The notes: generated by a model from the sequence alone, not told the origin. Shown: positions 34,727 through 46,012, numbered from the stretch's first letter. The stretch is DNA of 64,000 bases from Halichondria panicea (GCF_963675165.1 NC_087379.1:5845442-5909441); one strand, 5' to 3'. A program made the numbers and translations.

Positions 34727-37700
34727 TGGAGAAGTGGTCGTCTGACTGGAGTGTCTGGAGGGGAACATGCTCACTGGATCAAACGGGTGAGGGGGTGTGG
34801 TGTCGATCACTCGGTATAAATATATCCGTACACACACATCTCACACATACACACGCACACACAACAGTCTGCTGCTAGGGCTCACTTGAGGGCCAGTGGA
34901 TTCAAGGTACACTGTTCATAGTCTTTTCATACTGTACACTTTAATTATAAGCTCTATCATTTCTACTTTAGGACGAAGACTTCAAAAAGCCGATAATCAC
35001 GGTAGTGTGTCCGTACAGCAATGCTCTTCCCTGTAACAACCACTTTCGGTGAGCAACTAGCATGACCTCTCTATTTGCTTGACTTTAGGACATGAAATCT
35101 CACTTTCGAAATCTGTCACACCTACATGTACACAGACTATTCAACCGTTCCTCCCCTCTGCAGTGAGCTTAGTGACCTGGTGTGTGCCGAGGTAGAGAGG
35201 AGAGGAGGCAAACCCTTTGTTTGTGGTACACCTGTCGTCAGTGACGGAGAAACAATGGCAAGTCAAGCACCGTCTGATTAATGCACCAACTGTCGTTCGT
35301 CTGTATGTATATAATAGTGAATCGTAGCAAATTTCAGAAAGCTTGGAAGTAGGAGTAATTGCTATTTTAGTGCTGATCGTCTCATACTCGGGTGCTCTTC
35401 TATTTTCTAGTTGTTATAATTATACATGTTTTCACTACTATCTCTTACCCCCGTGTAGGGCTCTGATGGTATGAGATATTCCCTCATCTCCAGAGACTGG
35501 ATAGCCGACTGTGTGGAGATCATGCACGAGGCTTATGCTGCAGTGAGTACTATAATAGCTTCATGGTCGCCTAAGTCGCCATAGTCTCAGGTAAAATGAG
35601 ATTTCATGGCGATAATGTACACACTGCAATCTCACTGTAAAGAGTCCAATGAGTACCTTCCATTTGTTCCTACCTACAATAGGTTTGTAATAATTATGGT
35701 TGATACAATGGTTAGATATACGTACACCACGTCGCTCATTCAATGCTCCTGTTCATATATTATAGGATGCTGTAATTGCTCTAGGAGGCTGTGACAAAAC
35801 AGGTCAGCTACTACTCATAATTGTGACTGGATAATAAATTATGTTACGATTATTTTCTATGCAGTGCCTGGTGTTTTGATGCCTCTTGCTCGGCTCGACG
35901 CTGTAAGTCAGTGGTTGTATACTTTATTATAACGACCTTGACTCACCCTCGCTCGGCTCCCTCTCTCAGATTGGGATCTCACTGTACGGGGGTACGATCC
36001 TCCCCGGGTGCCGACAGGGAAAGAAGGAGGGGTTGGACGCTCAGAGCATCATGGAGGTAGGGGGCTTGGCATTTCCTGTAGGGTGTAATGTTGGTTGACG
36101 TTTTGTTGCAAAGAATAGCCACCCCTTAAAATCTCAAAGCTTATACAGTATTCATAAGTGTGATTATGAACATTATAAAGGAGCCCTGAAGGAAGCTTTT
36201 AGTCTATTCTCTAAGAGAAGCTAGTTGTTGATAGAGTCTCTATAGGCTATAGGTGCGTATGGAGCTGGCAGTATTGACATAGAGGAGCTCCATGATATTG
36301 AGAAGTGCTCTCTTCCCGGCTCAGGAGCTTGTGGTGAGGGACACCTGCTTATCTTGATCCATATCATCCTTCTTATGACAACTTTATACCCACAGGAGGT
36401 ATGTTCACTGCTAACACAATGTCTGCTGCTGTGGAGGCTCTGGGAATGGCACTGCCAGGTAGGTAAAGCCAGACACTCGAACTGTAAAAGTTTCAGTTGT
36501 TTTTTGTTACCCTTAGGCACTGCCTCTGGTCCTGCTGTCACCCGTGACAACGAGGTGACTTCTCAAAAGCGTGAGGATTGTCAGCGTACAGTGGAGCAGG
36601 TGTTTGCTCTGTTGGATAGCAAGACACACACCAGGGAAATCATGACAAAGAAGGTTAGGAGGTGTCCCCCTAACTTAATAGTCAAGAAAGTCATTTAGAT
36701 TTGATTTTTCTGCAGGCGTTTGAGAATGCTGTGACTGTGGTACTTGCAGTGGGTGGCTCCACCAATAGTGTACTGCATCTGCTGGCTTTGGCAAATGAGT
36801 GAGTTCGAGAATATCTAGTCACTGGGTTATGGTTACGGTACCACAACAAATTTAACTGCAAGATCTCAGAGTGGTCGAATGTTATAATAAGCTGATTGTC
36901 GCTTATAGCCTAACTTCCACCTGCAAAATGTACTCGTTATGTACATGTAGGGCTGATGTGGATCTGTGTATTGAGGACTTCAACAGGATTGCTGATCGTG
37001 TGCCTCTGCTAGGCAACTTCAAGCCTCATGGAAAGGTTTCCATTACATATACTGAGCACATTCCTGTACACTCACCACATACCCTTGTACACACCGTGGT
37101 CAAGACAACCACATACCCTTGTACACACCATGGTCAAGACAACCACATACCATTGTGCACACAGTAGTAACCACATACCTCTGTACCCACAGTACCACAT
37201 GGCAGACCTGCACACTGCTGGAGGCCTCCCGATACTCATGAAGGAGCTACTAGACGCAGGGCTCTTACATGGTGACTGTCTCACAGTGACCGGAAAGACT
37301 GTGGCAGAGAATTTATCATCTGTCTCCAAAGCATCTGATCTGACACAGGACGTTGTGTACCCCATCTCTAAACCCCTCTCCCCTCCCGGGCACCACATTA
37401 CCATTATCAAGGTGAGATGGATAAGCTGTGTGTATTCTCACCTATATATGCAATCATTGTGAGTAAGTCATTTTGTTCTGCATGTGCGTTTTATTTAAAC
37501 AGCTATTCACAATGTTTACATTTAGATGGTGAACATTTTCTCATCCTTGCATCCCAGGGTAGCCTGGCAACAGACAGTGCCGTGCTGAAGCTGAGTGGGA
37601 AAGTGTTTGACAAGCCGTTCAAAGGCCCAGTGAGTCTACACACCATGCATGGACACAATGCCCTCCTTTATTGAGTGTGTCTGCTTGTTCCCAGGTGATT

Positions 37701-38677
37701 GTGTTCGATGGGGAGGGGCCAGCCTATGATGCCATTATGGGTGGCCAGGTTAAACCAGGACAGGTGCTCGTCATACGATATGAAGGACCCAAGGGAAGGT
37801 GAGCAAGTGTATTCATTTATTTTAAGACAAGTGCACAAAATAATATTTACATGTAGCCTTCATGAAATCCATGCCTTGGTTGTTAGCCACATCTGTCACT
37901 ATAGCTACGGTTTTATCAGTTTCAGTTTCAGTTTATTGCACAGTACCGTGTAGCGGGTATATTTCGAGGGTATAAATGTTCGCGGTTTTCGCGGATTGAG
38001 CCTGTACCGCGAAAATTTATACCCACGAAAATTTATGAATAGTAGGCGTGTTCAGTGTTATGGATTCGAGGCTAACGGTGTGTGGAGGTACAGCTGCATG
38101 TTGATGTGCGCATGCGCCAAAAGGCTGGAACTCAGACCACGAAAATGAAATCCGCGAAAATTTATACCCTCGAAATATACCCGCTATACGGTGTATATAC
38201 TAGAATACTTCTCCCATACATGATGATACATTCCCCATTCTTCTCCGTGCAGTCCTGGCATGCCTGAGATGTTGAGTCCAGGCTCTGCACTGGTTGGTGC
38301 CGGCCTGGGGAAGACCGTTCCCTTGATAACTGATGGACGCTTCAGCGGAGCATCTCACGGGATTATGATAGGTCATGTGACACCCGAGGCATTCGTGGGC
38401 GGGCCTATAGCACTGGTGGAGAACGGAGATATGATAAGCATTGATGCTGTCAACAGGAGAGTAGATCTGGTGAGTGTGCAAATCATTATGAGCACTGTAC
38501 ATGTGATGGAATGCCTACATACTCCCCCGCACACCCACGTAGGAGGTCAGTGAGGAGGTCTTGACGGCTCGGAAAGCTTGCTGGAAGATTCCACTAGAGC
38601 GTCAGAAAGTGAAGGGTCTACTGGCAAAGTATCGACGCTCTGTGTCCAGTGCACATACAGGAGCTGTGACCAGCTAA
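34727..38677 (+). CDS. ilvD: Dihydroxy-acid dehydratase (IlvD/Edd family), at least 18 exons
   Basis: Exons 34727-34786, 34868-34906, 34972-35048, 35164-35257, 35459-35542, 35766-35802, 35865-35902, 35970-36056, 36246-36333, 36396-36458, 36517-36653, 36716-36798, 36951-37035, 37193-37411, 37558-37629, 37695-37798, 38253-38469 and 38543-38677 join in frame to 572 residues. All three Fe-S cysteines are present: LPCNNHF, GGCDKTVPG (its Lys is the one carbamylated in relatives) and [14 protein letters not shown]. Metal and catalytic segments [17 protein letters not shown] and [11 protein letters not shown] are intact. DHAD dehydrates 2,3-dihydroxy-3-methyl acids to the keto-acid precursors of valine, leucine and isoleucine, in eukaryotes usually in mitochondria. 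Sequence such as [13 protein letters not shown] favours true DHAD over sugar-acid dehydratases. The first exon with the start codon was not found. The intron after 35257 is GC-AG. Confidence 0.9.
37064..37192. repeat. Intronic minisatellite in DHAD, ~35-bp units
   Basis: CACATACCCTTGTACACACC(A/G)TGGTCAAGACAAC is repeated two to three times, and decayed units run up to the acceptor CTGTACCCACAG at 37192. The homologous introns of DHAD copies B (44390-44475) and C (59725-59808) carry fewer units, so unit number has changed since duplication. Confidence 0.7.
37944..38195. mobile_element. ~250-bp MITE in a DHAD intron, absent from the other two copies
   Basis: The left end TACCGTGTAGCGGGTATATT and the reverse complement of the right end agree over about 40 bp with very few mismatches; GCGAAAATTTATACC motifs occur internally. 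Copies B and C of the intron lack it: in C the sequence reads straight through TTTATTGTACAGTATAATT. The comparison gives an empty site and suggests a TA target. The element therefore arrived in unit A after, or was never part of, the duplicated segment. Confidence 0.75.
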
Positions 38678-39306
38678 ACCAACTGTGTATAGTAGAGGCA
38701 ACGTTGTAGTTTTGTCCTGTAAAGCGAACAATTTTTAATTGATGCAGAATTGTATGCATGTATAATTAATACTTGGACCGTGTTTGTATAGCGTATATGA
38801 TTGTGCACTGGTCTTGTTGGCCTAATGAGTAATGTGAACTCTAATGAGCAATGTAGAACGTTTCGTTATCAGCTGTGCAAATGAAATGTCATCATGATCA
38901 GCATGAAGTTGCCTAGCCTCCTTCACCGGCCTTCATAGAAAAGAAGTGAAGTGGGAAGTGCGGCCTGGGATCGAGGCTAGAAGTTGCCCAGACACACATT
39001 CCTTAGGTGGGATGTGGTACCTCCTCTGGAAGTTGCCTTGTTGTATTTGTGGTCTCTACAAATCAGCTATGAATATCTTTTTTGACATCACCCCATTTTT
39101 GCTTCAAGGCGTTCAACGTTCAAGCTCATACAAACTCTGAGCTCAACTCAACAAGAAATTGTGAGTTGATCAGTGCAGTGTGCATGACCTGTACTGTACT
39201 CTTCATGGTTTATTTGATTGCTGTATGTTAGTTTGGATTGACACAACAATATTAGAGTCTATGTGTCCCCACAGAAAAACAAACCTTACAATAAATACTC
39301 AAAGCC
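38678..39306 (+). other. Spacer between DHAD and TRIM-NHL A; probable 5' UTR exon of the TRIM gene
   Basis: No coding gene is seen. In all three units the sequence before the TRIM start has a conserved donor (AATTGTGAGTT, here near 39157-39167) and a conserved acceptor (CCCCACAG or CCTCACAG before AAAAACAAA, here near 39277). A non-coding leader exon spliced shortly upstream of the ATG is therefore likely. Confidence 0.45.
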
Positions 39307-41529
39307 ATGGCCGAGAGAGTGACTACAAAAGAAGCTCTCAAGAAACTCGATGCTCAACTCGAATGCTCCCTTTGTCTCGACACTTTCAAGCAACCGAAAC
39401 TCTTGCCTTGTTTTCATGTGTTTTGCAAATCCCCGTGTCTGGAGAAACTAGTGACCAAGGATGGACGCTCCCTCACTTGTCCCACCTGTCGACACATTGT
39501 CCCACTGTCAGAGAGGGGAGTGGCTGGACTGCAATCAAACTTCCACATCGACCACTTGTTTGAGATACAAGATGCTTTCAACAAGGCCGAAGACGACAAT
39601 GATACGAACTGTGGCAGCTGTGAGAATGGCAAAGCCACTGGGTACTGTAACGACTGTGGCGACTTTTTGTGTGACGAGTGTCAAGCTGCTCACAAAAGAG
39701 TTAAACTTTCCAGGAATCATAAACTAATTTCGCTGGATGAACTCAAAGCTCAAGTGACTAGCCTGGTTCCCCCCAAGAAGGCCGTCCCCCATTGCCCCAA
39801 ACACTCAGGGAATGACCTCAAGATATACTGCGATACCTGCTCCACTCTCATTTGCACGGACTGCACCATTCGTCTCCACAAAGACCACAACTACGACCTG
39901 GTGGCTGATGTGCTGACCAAGCACAAAGAAGAACTTGTCTCCAGTCTCAAACCAGTCAAAGAGAAGCTGGACAGTGTACAACAAGCTCTGAAGGACTTGG
40001 ACACAAGAGTCAAGGTAATCCACGATCAAAGGGCCACAATTGAAGCCAACATCCACAAGGAGATTGACGAACAACATCAACTGTTGGACCAACGAAGGGC
40101 AGAGCTCGTGGGAGAGCTAGAGATGCTGACCCAGCAGAAGTTGAAAGATCTGGCGGCACAGAGGGACCAAGTGGAGATCACTCAGGTGAAACTGACCAGC
40201 TGTCTGGAGTACGCTGAAGGAGGTCTCAAAACAGGCACACACGGTGAAGTGCTCCAAATAAAATCTCCCGTTCTCAAGAGAGTCAAACAAATTTCTACTG
40301 AATTCGAATCAAATGCTATTCAGCCAGAGAGAAAGGCTGACCTGGAACTGATCACTAAAGGAAAAGAACTGATCACTAAAGGAAAAGAACCTCTCCAACA
40401 AGCTTGTCGAGATTTCTTAGAGATTGAACAGTGTGGTTCATTCAGCTTAGAGAACAGCCACACGACAGGAGATGGTCTGAAAGGTGCTACAACTGGAGAA
40501 ACAAAAACTGTATCCTTTCAAGCAATGACCAAGAAAAACAAGAAATCCAAAAACAAACTCAACCTCAAAGCTGAACTGGTGCATATCGTTAGCAAAGACA
40601 GATTGAAATGTGAAGTGATCGAGCAACAACATGGCCAACACAAGATCAACTATTGCCCTGTGAAACGAGGAAAGCATGAACTACACATCACTGTCAATGG
40701 GGACGCAGTACGAGGCAGTCCATTCCCAATAGCTGTAGCCCCATCACCACAGAGCTTCGTCAAGCCTTCCCGAGTTGTACGAGGTTTGAACAGCCCACGA
40801 GGCTCTGTCTCCAACAATAAGGGACAGTTGGTTGTTATTGAAGGTAATGGAACTACTGTCTCTATATGGACACCAGAGGGTGAGAAGATACGAATTTTTG
40901 ATCAGATGAGTAAGGCACTTGCACTGACTGTGGACAAAGACGACAACATCTATGTAGTTGATTCTCAAAACGTGAATAAGTTCTCATCTGACGGAGATTT
41001 TGTGAAAGCTGGTGATAGTAAAGGCAATGGTAACTTTAAGTTAATTGACCCACGTGGTATCTGTTATAACAGAAGAGACAACAACCTGTATGTGATTGAT
41101 CACGGTAACTACAAAATAAAAGTGCTCTCTACTGAACTGAAGTTCGTACGGTGTTTCGGTGGTATACACAGCTCATTTCATGCAACATTTGATAGTGCCA
41201 ACAACCTCTATGTGACTGAACACGATATCCATCGAGTACAAGTCTTCACTGCTGAAGGTGTGTTCCTGAGAACCTTCTCACAAAAAGCCGACGGTCAGAA
41301 GCTGAACTCACCCAAGGCCATAGCCATCGACAGCAGTGACACTGTGTACGTCAGTGAGAATGGACCGCATCATGTGAGTGTGTTTACATCTCAGGGAGCC
41401 TACATCACCACGTTTGGTGGACCAGGAACGAAAGAGGGACAGTTTAATGGCATTTATGGACTCTCTATTGATCGCAATGACTCTGTTGTTGTGTCCGATC
41501 CAGGCAACGGGCGATTGCAGATATTCTAA
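39307..41529 (+). CDS. TRIM-NHL protein A: RING, two B-boxes, coiled coil, filamin, NHL; 740 aa
   Basis: This is a single-exon coding region. The start ATGGCCGAGAGAG is conserved in all three copies. RING is at about 20-66 (CSLCLDTF, CFHVFCKSPC, CPTCRHIV). B-box 1 is about 100-135 (CGSCENG, CNDCGDFLCDECQAAH) and B-box 2 about 162-200 (HCPKHSG, CDTCSTLICTDC). A coiled coil reaches about 300. A filamin/ABP280-like repeat is near 400-480 (LNLKAELVHI, HGQHKINYCPVKRGKHELHI, GSPFPIAVAP). NHL blades fill 485-740 (DDNIYVVD, DNNLYVID, NNLYVTE, SDTVYVSE). RING-B-box-filamin-NHL is the TRIM2/3/71 arrangement, with RING E3-ligase activity and NHL binding of RNA or protein. Relative to B and C it has a 7-residue tandem duplication (ELITKGK twice) and two short deletions in NHL blades (around VDSQNVNKF and FGGIHSSFHATF). 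Confidence 0.92.
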   Translation: MAERVTTKEALKKLDAQLECSLCLDTFKQPKLLPCFHVFCKSPCLEKLVTKDGRSLTCPTCRHIVPLSERGVAGLQSNFHIDHLFEIQDAFNKAEDDNDTNCGSCENGKATGYCNDCGDFLCDECQAAHKRVKLSRNHKLISLDELKAQVTSLVPPKKAVPHCPKHSGNDLKIYCDTCSTLICTDCTIRLHKDHNYDLVADVLTKHKEELVSSLKPVKEKLDSVQQALKDLDTRVKVIHDQRATIEANIHKEIDEQHQLLDQRRAELVGELEMLTQQKLKDLAAQRDQVEITQVKLTSCLEYAEGGLKTGTHGEVLQIKSPVLKRVKQISTEFESNAIQPERKADLELITKGKELITKGKEPLQQACRDFLEIEQCGSFSLENSHTTGDGLKGATTGETKTVSFQAMTKKNKKSKNKLNLKAELVHIVSKDRLKCEVIEQQHGQHKINYCPVKRGKHELHITVNGDAVRGSPFPIAVAPSPQSFVKPSRVVRGLNSPRGSVSNNKGQLVVIEGNGTTVSIWTPEGEKIRIFDQMSKALALTVDKDDNIYVVDSQNVNKFSSDGDFVKAGDSKGNGNFKLIDPRGICYNRRDNNLYVIDHGNYKIKVLSTELKFVRCFGGIHSSFHATFDSANNLYVTEHDIHRVQVFTAEGVFLRTFSQKADGQKLNSPKAIAIDSSDTVYVSENGPHHVSVFTSQGAYITTFGGPGTKEGQFNGIYGLSIDRNDSVVVSDPGNGRLQIF

Positions 41530-41686
41530 CGAAATAAGTAGAAAAGTGGACAAAGTAGTAGCTCTGTGTAGAAATAGTTGGTAGCGTTATTATTTTATTT
41601 GGAATGTGAAATGAAACTATTATCTGTTGTGTTGATGCAATTATAGTGGTAGGTAAAGATCATCATAATAAAAAGTAACATCCAGC

Positions 41687-43831
41687 ATGGCCATACAGCA
41701 ACCAAAGCCTCCTCCAAATCAGCAGCTGTATGAGTTTCTACTGTTTGGCAGTGTGTCTGACAGTGAACTGCCCTCTTTACTGCACCGACTGAGAGGACTG
41801 GCAGACTTTGCAACCTGTGGAGGCATAGCATTCATTGACAAGGAGCAAACTTATAAAAATTGGTCCGTGGCGTGTTAATAGTGTGTCCTGTACAGTATGT
41901 GATATATGCCATTGGTCATTTAATACAGAAATAGGCAACACTCGTTCTGTAGTTAGAGTTCGACAGTCGCTAGACAATGCCGAGGCCCCCTTGTGAGTTA
42001 CACACTGCCCACACGTGTACCCATACCATATACCTGTTACTATACCTCTTATCTTGTTCCCCAGGCAACTCATATACACTGGGCAGCTGGACCTGGGTGA
42101 TGCTATCAGGCCGGCTGGAGTGAGGAGTTATGTACACACTGCATGCAGTAACAACACCGCAGAATGCCTCAAGGAAATGGGATTCATGTAAGCACTTTTA
42201 ATGGCAGGAATGTGCCCAGAATTGTCTTGTATGGTAGCTATTTTCAATCCATAATCTCAAAACTAGAGCACTGAAGTGCTAACCCTCGGCTGTTGACATG
42301 ATCTACAAGTGTATAGCAACCCAAAGAGTGTTGCTGGCTATAAAGCAGCAAGTAACGTAACAGGCTGAGATTGGAGTTTATAATAATTATAGTACATGCA
42401 TTATTTGCCTGTTTATGACATCTGAGTTTTACCTCCATTCTGAATTCTATGGACTAGACAGCAAAGCCAAGAAGCATGGAGTCTTAGAAATAATTTATGG
42501 CTTTTGGGGTATGCTCTGGGCCGGGTAGGAAAAGAAATAACAATCATAATTCTAGCTTTCTACTTTAGTGACCCTGTTCCATTTGTTCCTAATACAGGAT
42601 CATTTCAGCTGTAATACGTAGGCTATCTCAAGTAAAGGCCGTGTGTAGTTAGCTAGCTGCCAACGTCCAAGTTAGCTTTTCCTCGCTTTTATTCGACAAC
42701 AAAGCTTTAACATCGAAATCTACCACAGTTAAAATTAATAACTTGTTGTGTGAAGGCTATCCAGTCTGTAAGCGCAGTGCTGTGGTATCCAGGTGACCAG
42801 ACTCACAATTACAAACAGACAAACAAACCAAACGACTACTATACCCGTGACCGCCCACGCACGCCTCGGATAATCAACACACAAATTTACCTTTTGTAAT
42901 AACCTCTAAAATGTGGTAATAACTACATGTAGGCCTAAGAGGTGGTATATTTTTGTCTAGTCTAGAGGTGGTTAGTACCGACCACCACCGACCAGTGTGG
43001 TCATATCCCTACTTAAGTTCAAATAGTTTGTGACTACACTACACACACATTATAAATTCAACAGACACGATTCTAACGATTCAACATACATGTACAAGTA
43101 CTTAGTTTATCATTGATTATAATTAATTGTTGGTTGTGCTAGCCTACACAAGGGAAGATAGGTCGACTGCCTTTCCCTAATCCACCGATGTACCGGTAGT
43201 ACATGTATGTGAAGGTGCATAGCTTAAAATGCATTCAAGAGTCTATATAATACAAGAGAGAGAAAAAAGTATAGACGTAGCATAACCTTGCATCCGAAAA
43301 TTAATGTAATCTCCTGCTTTGTAACAAAAGTGACCAATCTGAGGCCCAGAGCTGCTACTAATAAATTCTCATTAATTTATTATGCATTTCAGGCAGGAAG
43401 TGACGTACGTTGCTTTCCGAATTATTTCTGATGCACGGTTATACTACATTCGATACTCTCTCTTATGGGCTTTTGATTATTATAGATAATTAAGCCTGTT
43501 GGGAAAAGTGCTACATAGATAAGGCTATTTGGGGAGAGTTCTTGTTGTACTAGCAAGTACATAGCACTAAGTTATATGCCATTCAGCTTAAATATCGTGA
43601 TCAACATGGTAAATTTGTATTACTGTTCATACTACCCCCTCCCCGCCCACCCACCCACCCACACACACACAGCCGTCAGGAGAGGGAGCTGGTGTAGCGG
43701 GTGCCCAGCTGTTGTCAGAGCACTACCTAGTGGAGTTGTCAGCTGTGACCACATCAGGGCACGACAACGTTGGTATGGAGATGAGGGCTTTCGCTGAGCA
43801 ACTCAAACTGTATCCTATGGAGCAATTGTGA
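41687..43831 (+). pseudogene. MED18: Mediator subunit 18, copy A (one exon missing)
   Basis: Exon 1 starts MAIQQPKPPPNQQLYEFLLF and contains SVSDSELPSLLHRLRGL, a MED18 N-terminal motif; its 3' boundary is unclear. Further exons are about 41929-41992 (VRVRQSLDNAEAPL), 42065-42187 (QLIYTGQLDLGDAIRPAG, ECLKEMGF) and the last, 43673-43831 (SEHYLVELSAVTTSGHD, MRAFAEQLK). The exon encoding GYVFRKGQMKIAVFKLYQ, present in copy B at 58119-58197, is absent: B sequence from about 58060 to 58455 has no counterpart near 43125. Without it exon phases do not match (2 against 0), so the frame breaks. MED18 belongs to the Mediator head module with MED20. Copy A probably yields no normal protein. Confidence 0.75.
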
Positions 43832-44264
43832 ATTATATTATGATTATACAGCTAGTGTACATATGGTGAATTATGGGAGGTGCATATAATATCATAGCTT
43901 GCTTGTGTTAATTGGCTTGTGAAACAAACATTGTTTATTGCCAAGCTTGTAGGTAAACATTAGTTGCTTAAAGTGTTCGTGTGCTCTGACAGTAGATGAT
44001 GCTGTTTGGCCTGGCTTTTAGTTGTACTTAGCAATGTAAATTAGTCCACTAGTAGTTGCCTGGCAATATGGTGCCAACCATACAGCTAGTGGATTCTGAA
44101 GCTGAAACTATGTGGTTGATTTAAACTAATAGCTATAACACACGAATCAGACTCTTGGCAGCTAAAACAGCTTTGGCAGGTAACACGCAGTTGAACTTTG
44201 ACCTAATGAATGTGAGTCTAAAACACTTCCTTGACTCCCAGATGTCGTACTTCCTCTGGTGTAG

Positions 44265-45656
44265 GGCTGATGTGGATCTGTGTATTGAGGACTTCAACAG
44301 GATTGCTATCGTGTGCCTCTGCTAGGCAACTTTAAGCCTCATGGAAAGGTTAGCATTATAATTATATATTGAGCACATTCCTGTACCCTCACCACATACC
44401 CTTGTACACACCATGGTCAAGACAACCACATACCCTTGTGCACACAGTAGTAACCACATACCTCTGTATCCACAGTACCACATGGCAGACCTGCACACTG
44501 CTGGAGGCCTCCCTATACTCATGAAGGAGCTACTAGACGCAGGGCTCTTACATGGTGACTGTCTCACAGTGACCGGAAAGACTGTGGCAGAGAATTTATC
44601 ATCTGTCTCCAAAGCATCTGATCTGACACAGGACGTTGTGTACGCATTCTCTAAACCTCTCTCCCCTCCCGGGCACCACATTACCATTATCAAGGTGAGA
44701 TGGATAAGAGCTGTGTGTATTCTCACCTATGCGAGTAAGTCATTTTGTTCTGCATGTGCGTTTTGTTTAAACAGCTATTCTCAATTACATTTAGATGGTG
44801 AAAATTATATGCATTTTCCTCATAATTGCATCCCAGGGTAACCTGGCAACAGACAGTGCCGTGCTGAAGCTGAGTGGGAAAGTGTTTGACAAGCCGTTCA
44901 AGGGCCCAGTGAGTCTACACACCATGCATGGACACAATGCCTCCTTTATTGAGTGTGTCTGCTTGTTCCCAGGCGATTGTGTTCGATGGTGAGGGGCCAG
45001 CCTATGATGCCATTATGGGCGGCCAGGTTAAACCAGGACAGGTGCTCGTGATACGATATGAGGACCCAAGGGAAGGTGAGCAAGTTAGTGTATTCCATTA
45101 GTTGCATTTAATTAAAATATTTATCCTGAATCATGCCTTGGTTGTTTTGTAAATGTAAATTTCAGTTTCAGTTTCTGTTTATTGTACAATAGTTGAATAC
45201 TTAATTCCCCCACACATGATAGAACCTCTCTCCTCCGTGTAGTCCTGGCATGCCTGAGATACTGAGTCCAGGCTCTGCACTAGTTGGTGCACTAGTTGGT
45301 GCCGGCCTAAGGTAAGACCGTTCCCTTGATAACTGATGGACGCATGATTGGTCATGTGACACCTGAGGCATTCGTGGGCGGGCCTATAGCACTAGTGGAG
45401 AACGGAGATATGATAAGCATTGATGCTGTCAACAGGAGAGTAGATCTGGTGAGTGTGCAAATCATTATGAGCACTGTACATGTGATGGAATGCCTACATA
45501 CTCCCCCGCACACCCACGCAGGAGGTCAGTAAGGAGGTGTTGACGGCTCGGAAAGCTTGCTGGAAGATTCCCCAAGAGGTTCAGAAAGTGAAGGGTCTAC
45601 TGGCGAAGTATCGACGCTCTGTGTCCAGTGCACATACAGGAGCTGTGACCAGCTAA
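44265..45656 (+). pseudogene. DHAD 3' fragment, copy B
   Basis: It begins exactly at the acceptor of the DHAD exon encoding [13 protein letters not shown] and runs to the same stop codon. Lesions: one base is missing in ATTGCTATCGTG (ATTGCTGATCGTG in copy A), shared with copy C. In the exon near 45245-45345 there is a 12-bp ACTAGTTGGTGC duplication, GGGGAAG changed to AAGGTAAG, and loss of about 25 bp that removes the FSGASHG catalytic segment. There is no upstream half and no promoter of its own. It is a dead partial copy. Confidence 0.85.
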
Positions 45657-45891
45657 ACCAACTGAACATTGTAGTAGAGGCCAAAGTTTTAGTTTTGTCC
45701 TGTAGGGCCATGCAAAGTCAATTTGTAGTTTCTCAGGCCCTCGCGCTTGGAAATTGACAGCTTTACAAAAAAGTTAAATATCACGTGACCTCAAATTAAA
45801 GGCACTAAAAGAAAAGAAAAGGATAAATTTGTATGGTTTTTTGGTCATGAATATAATTATGACTAAAATTAATAAATAATTATGATAATTA

Positions 45892-46012
45892 TTATCCTAT
45901 GGATACTGAAGATTATCACGAGTCTGTGCCAGTAACTGCACAAGTGCCTGCAAGGCACGAGTGACAGTTACTAGGCACGGACGAGTGATAATCATCAGTA
46001 TCCATGGGATAA
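45892..46012. repeat. 121-bp near-perfect palindrome
   Basis: TTATCCTATGGATACTGAAG...CAGTAACTG-type left arm pairs with CAGTTACT...CAGTATCCATGGGATAA right arm; GATTATCAC and GTGATAATC pair in the middle of the arms. The loop is about 25 nt around CAAGTGCCTGCAAGGCACGAG. Single-stranded DNA or RNA of this stretch would form a long hairpin. Confidence 0.7.

Noticed and set aside
34652-34786. ATG at 34652 as the DHAD start
   Set aside because: The frame from this ATG runs into a stop within the first recognisable DHAD exon and does not match the phase required by the next exon.
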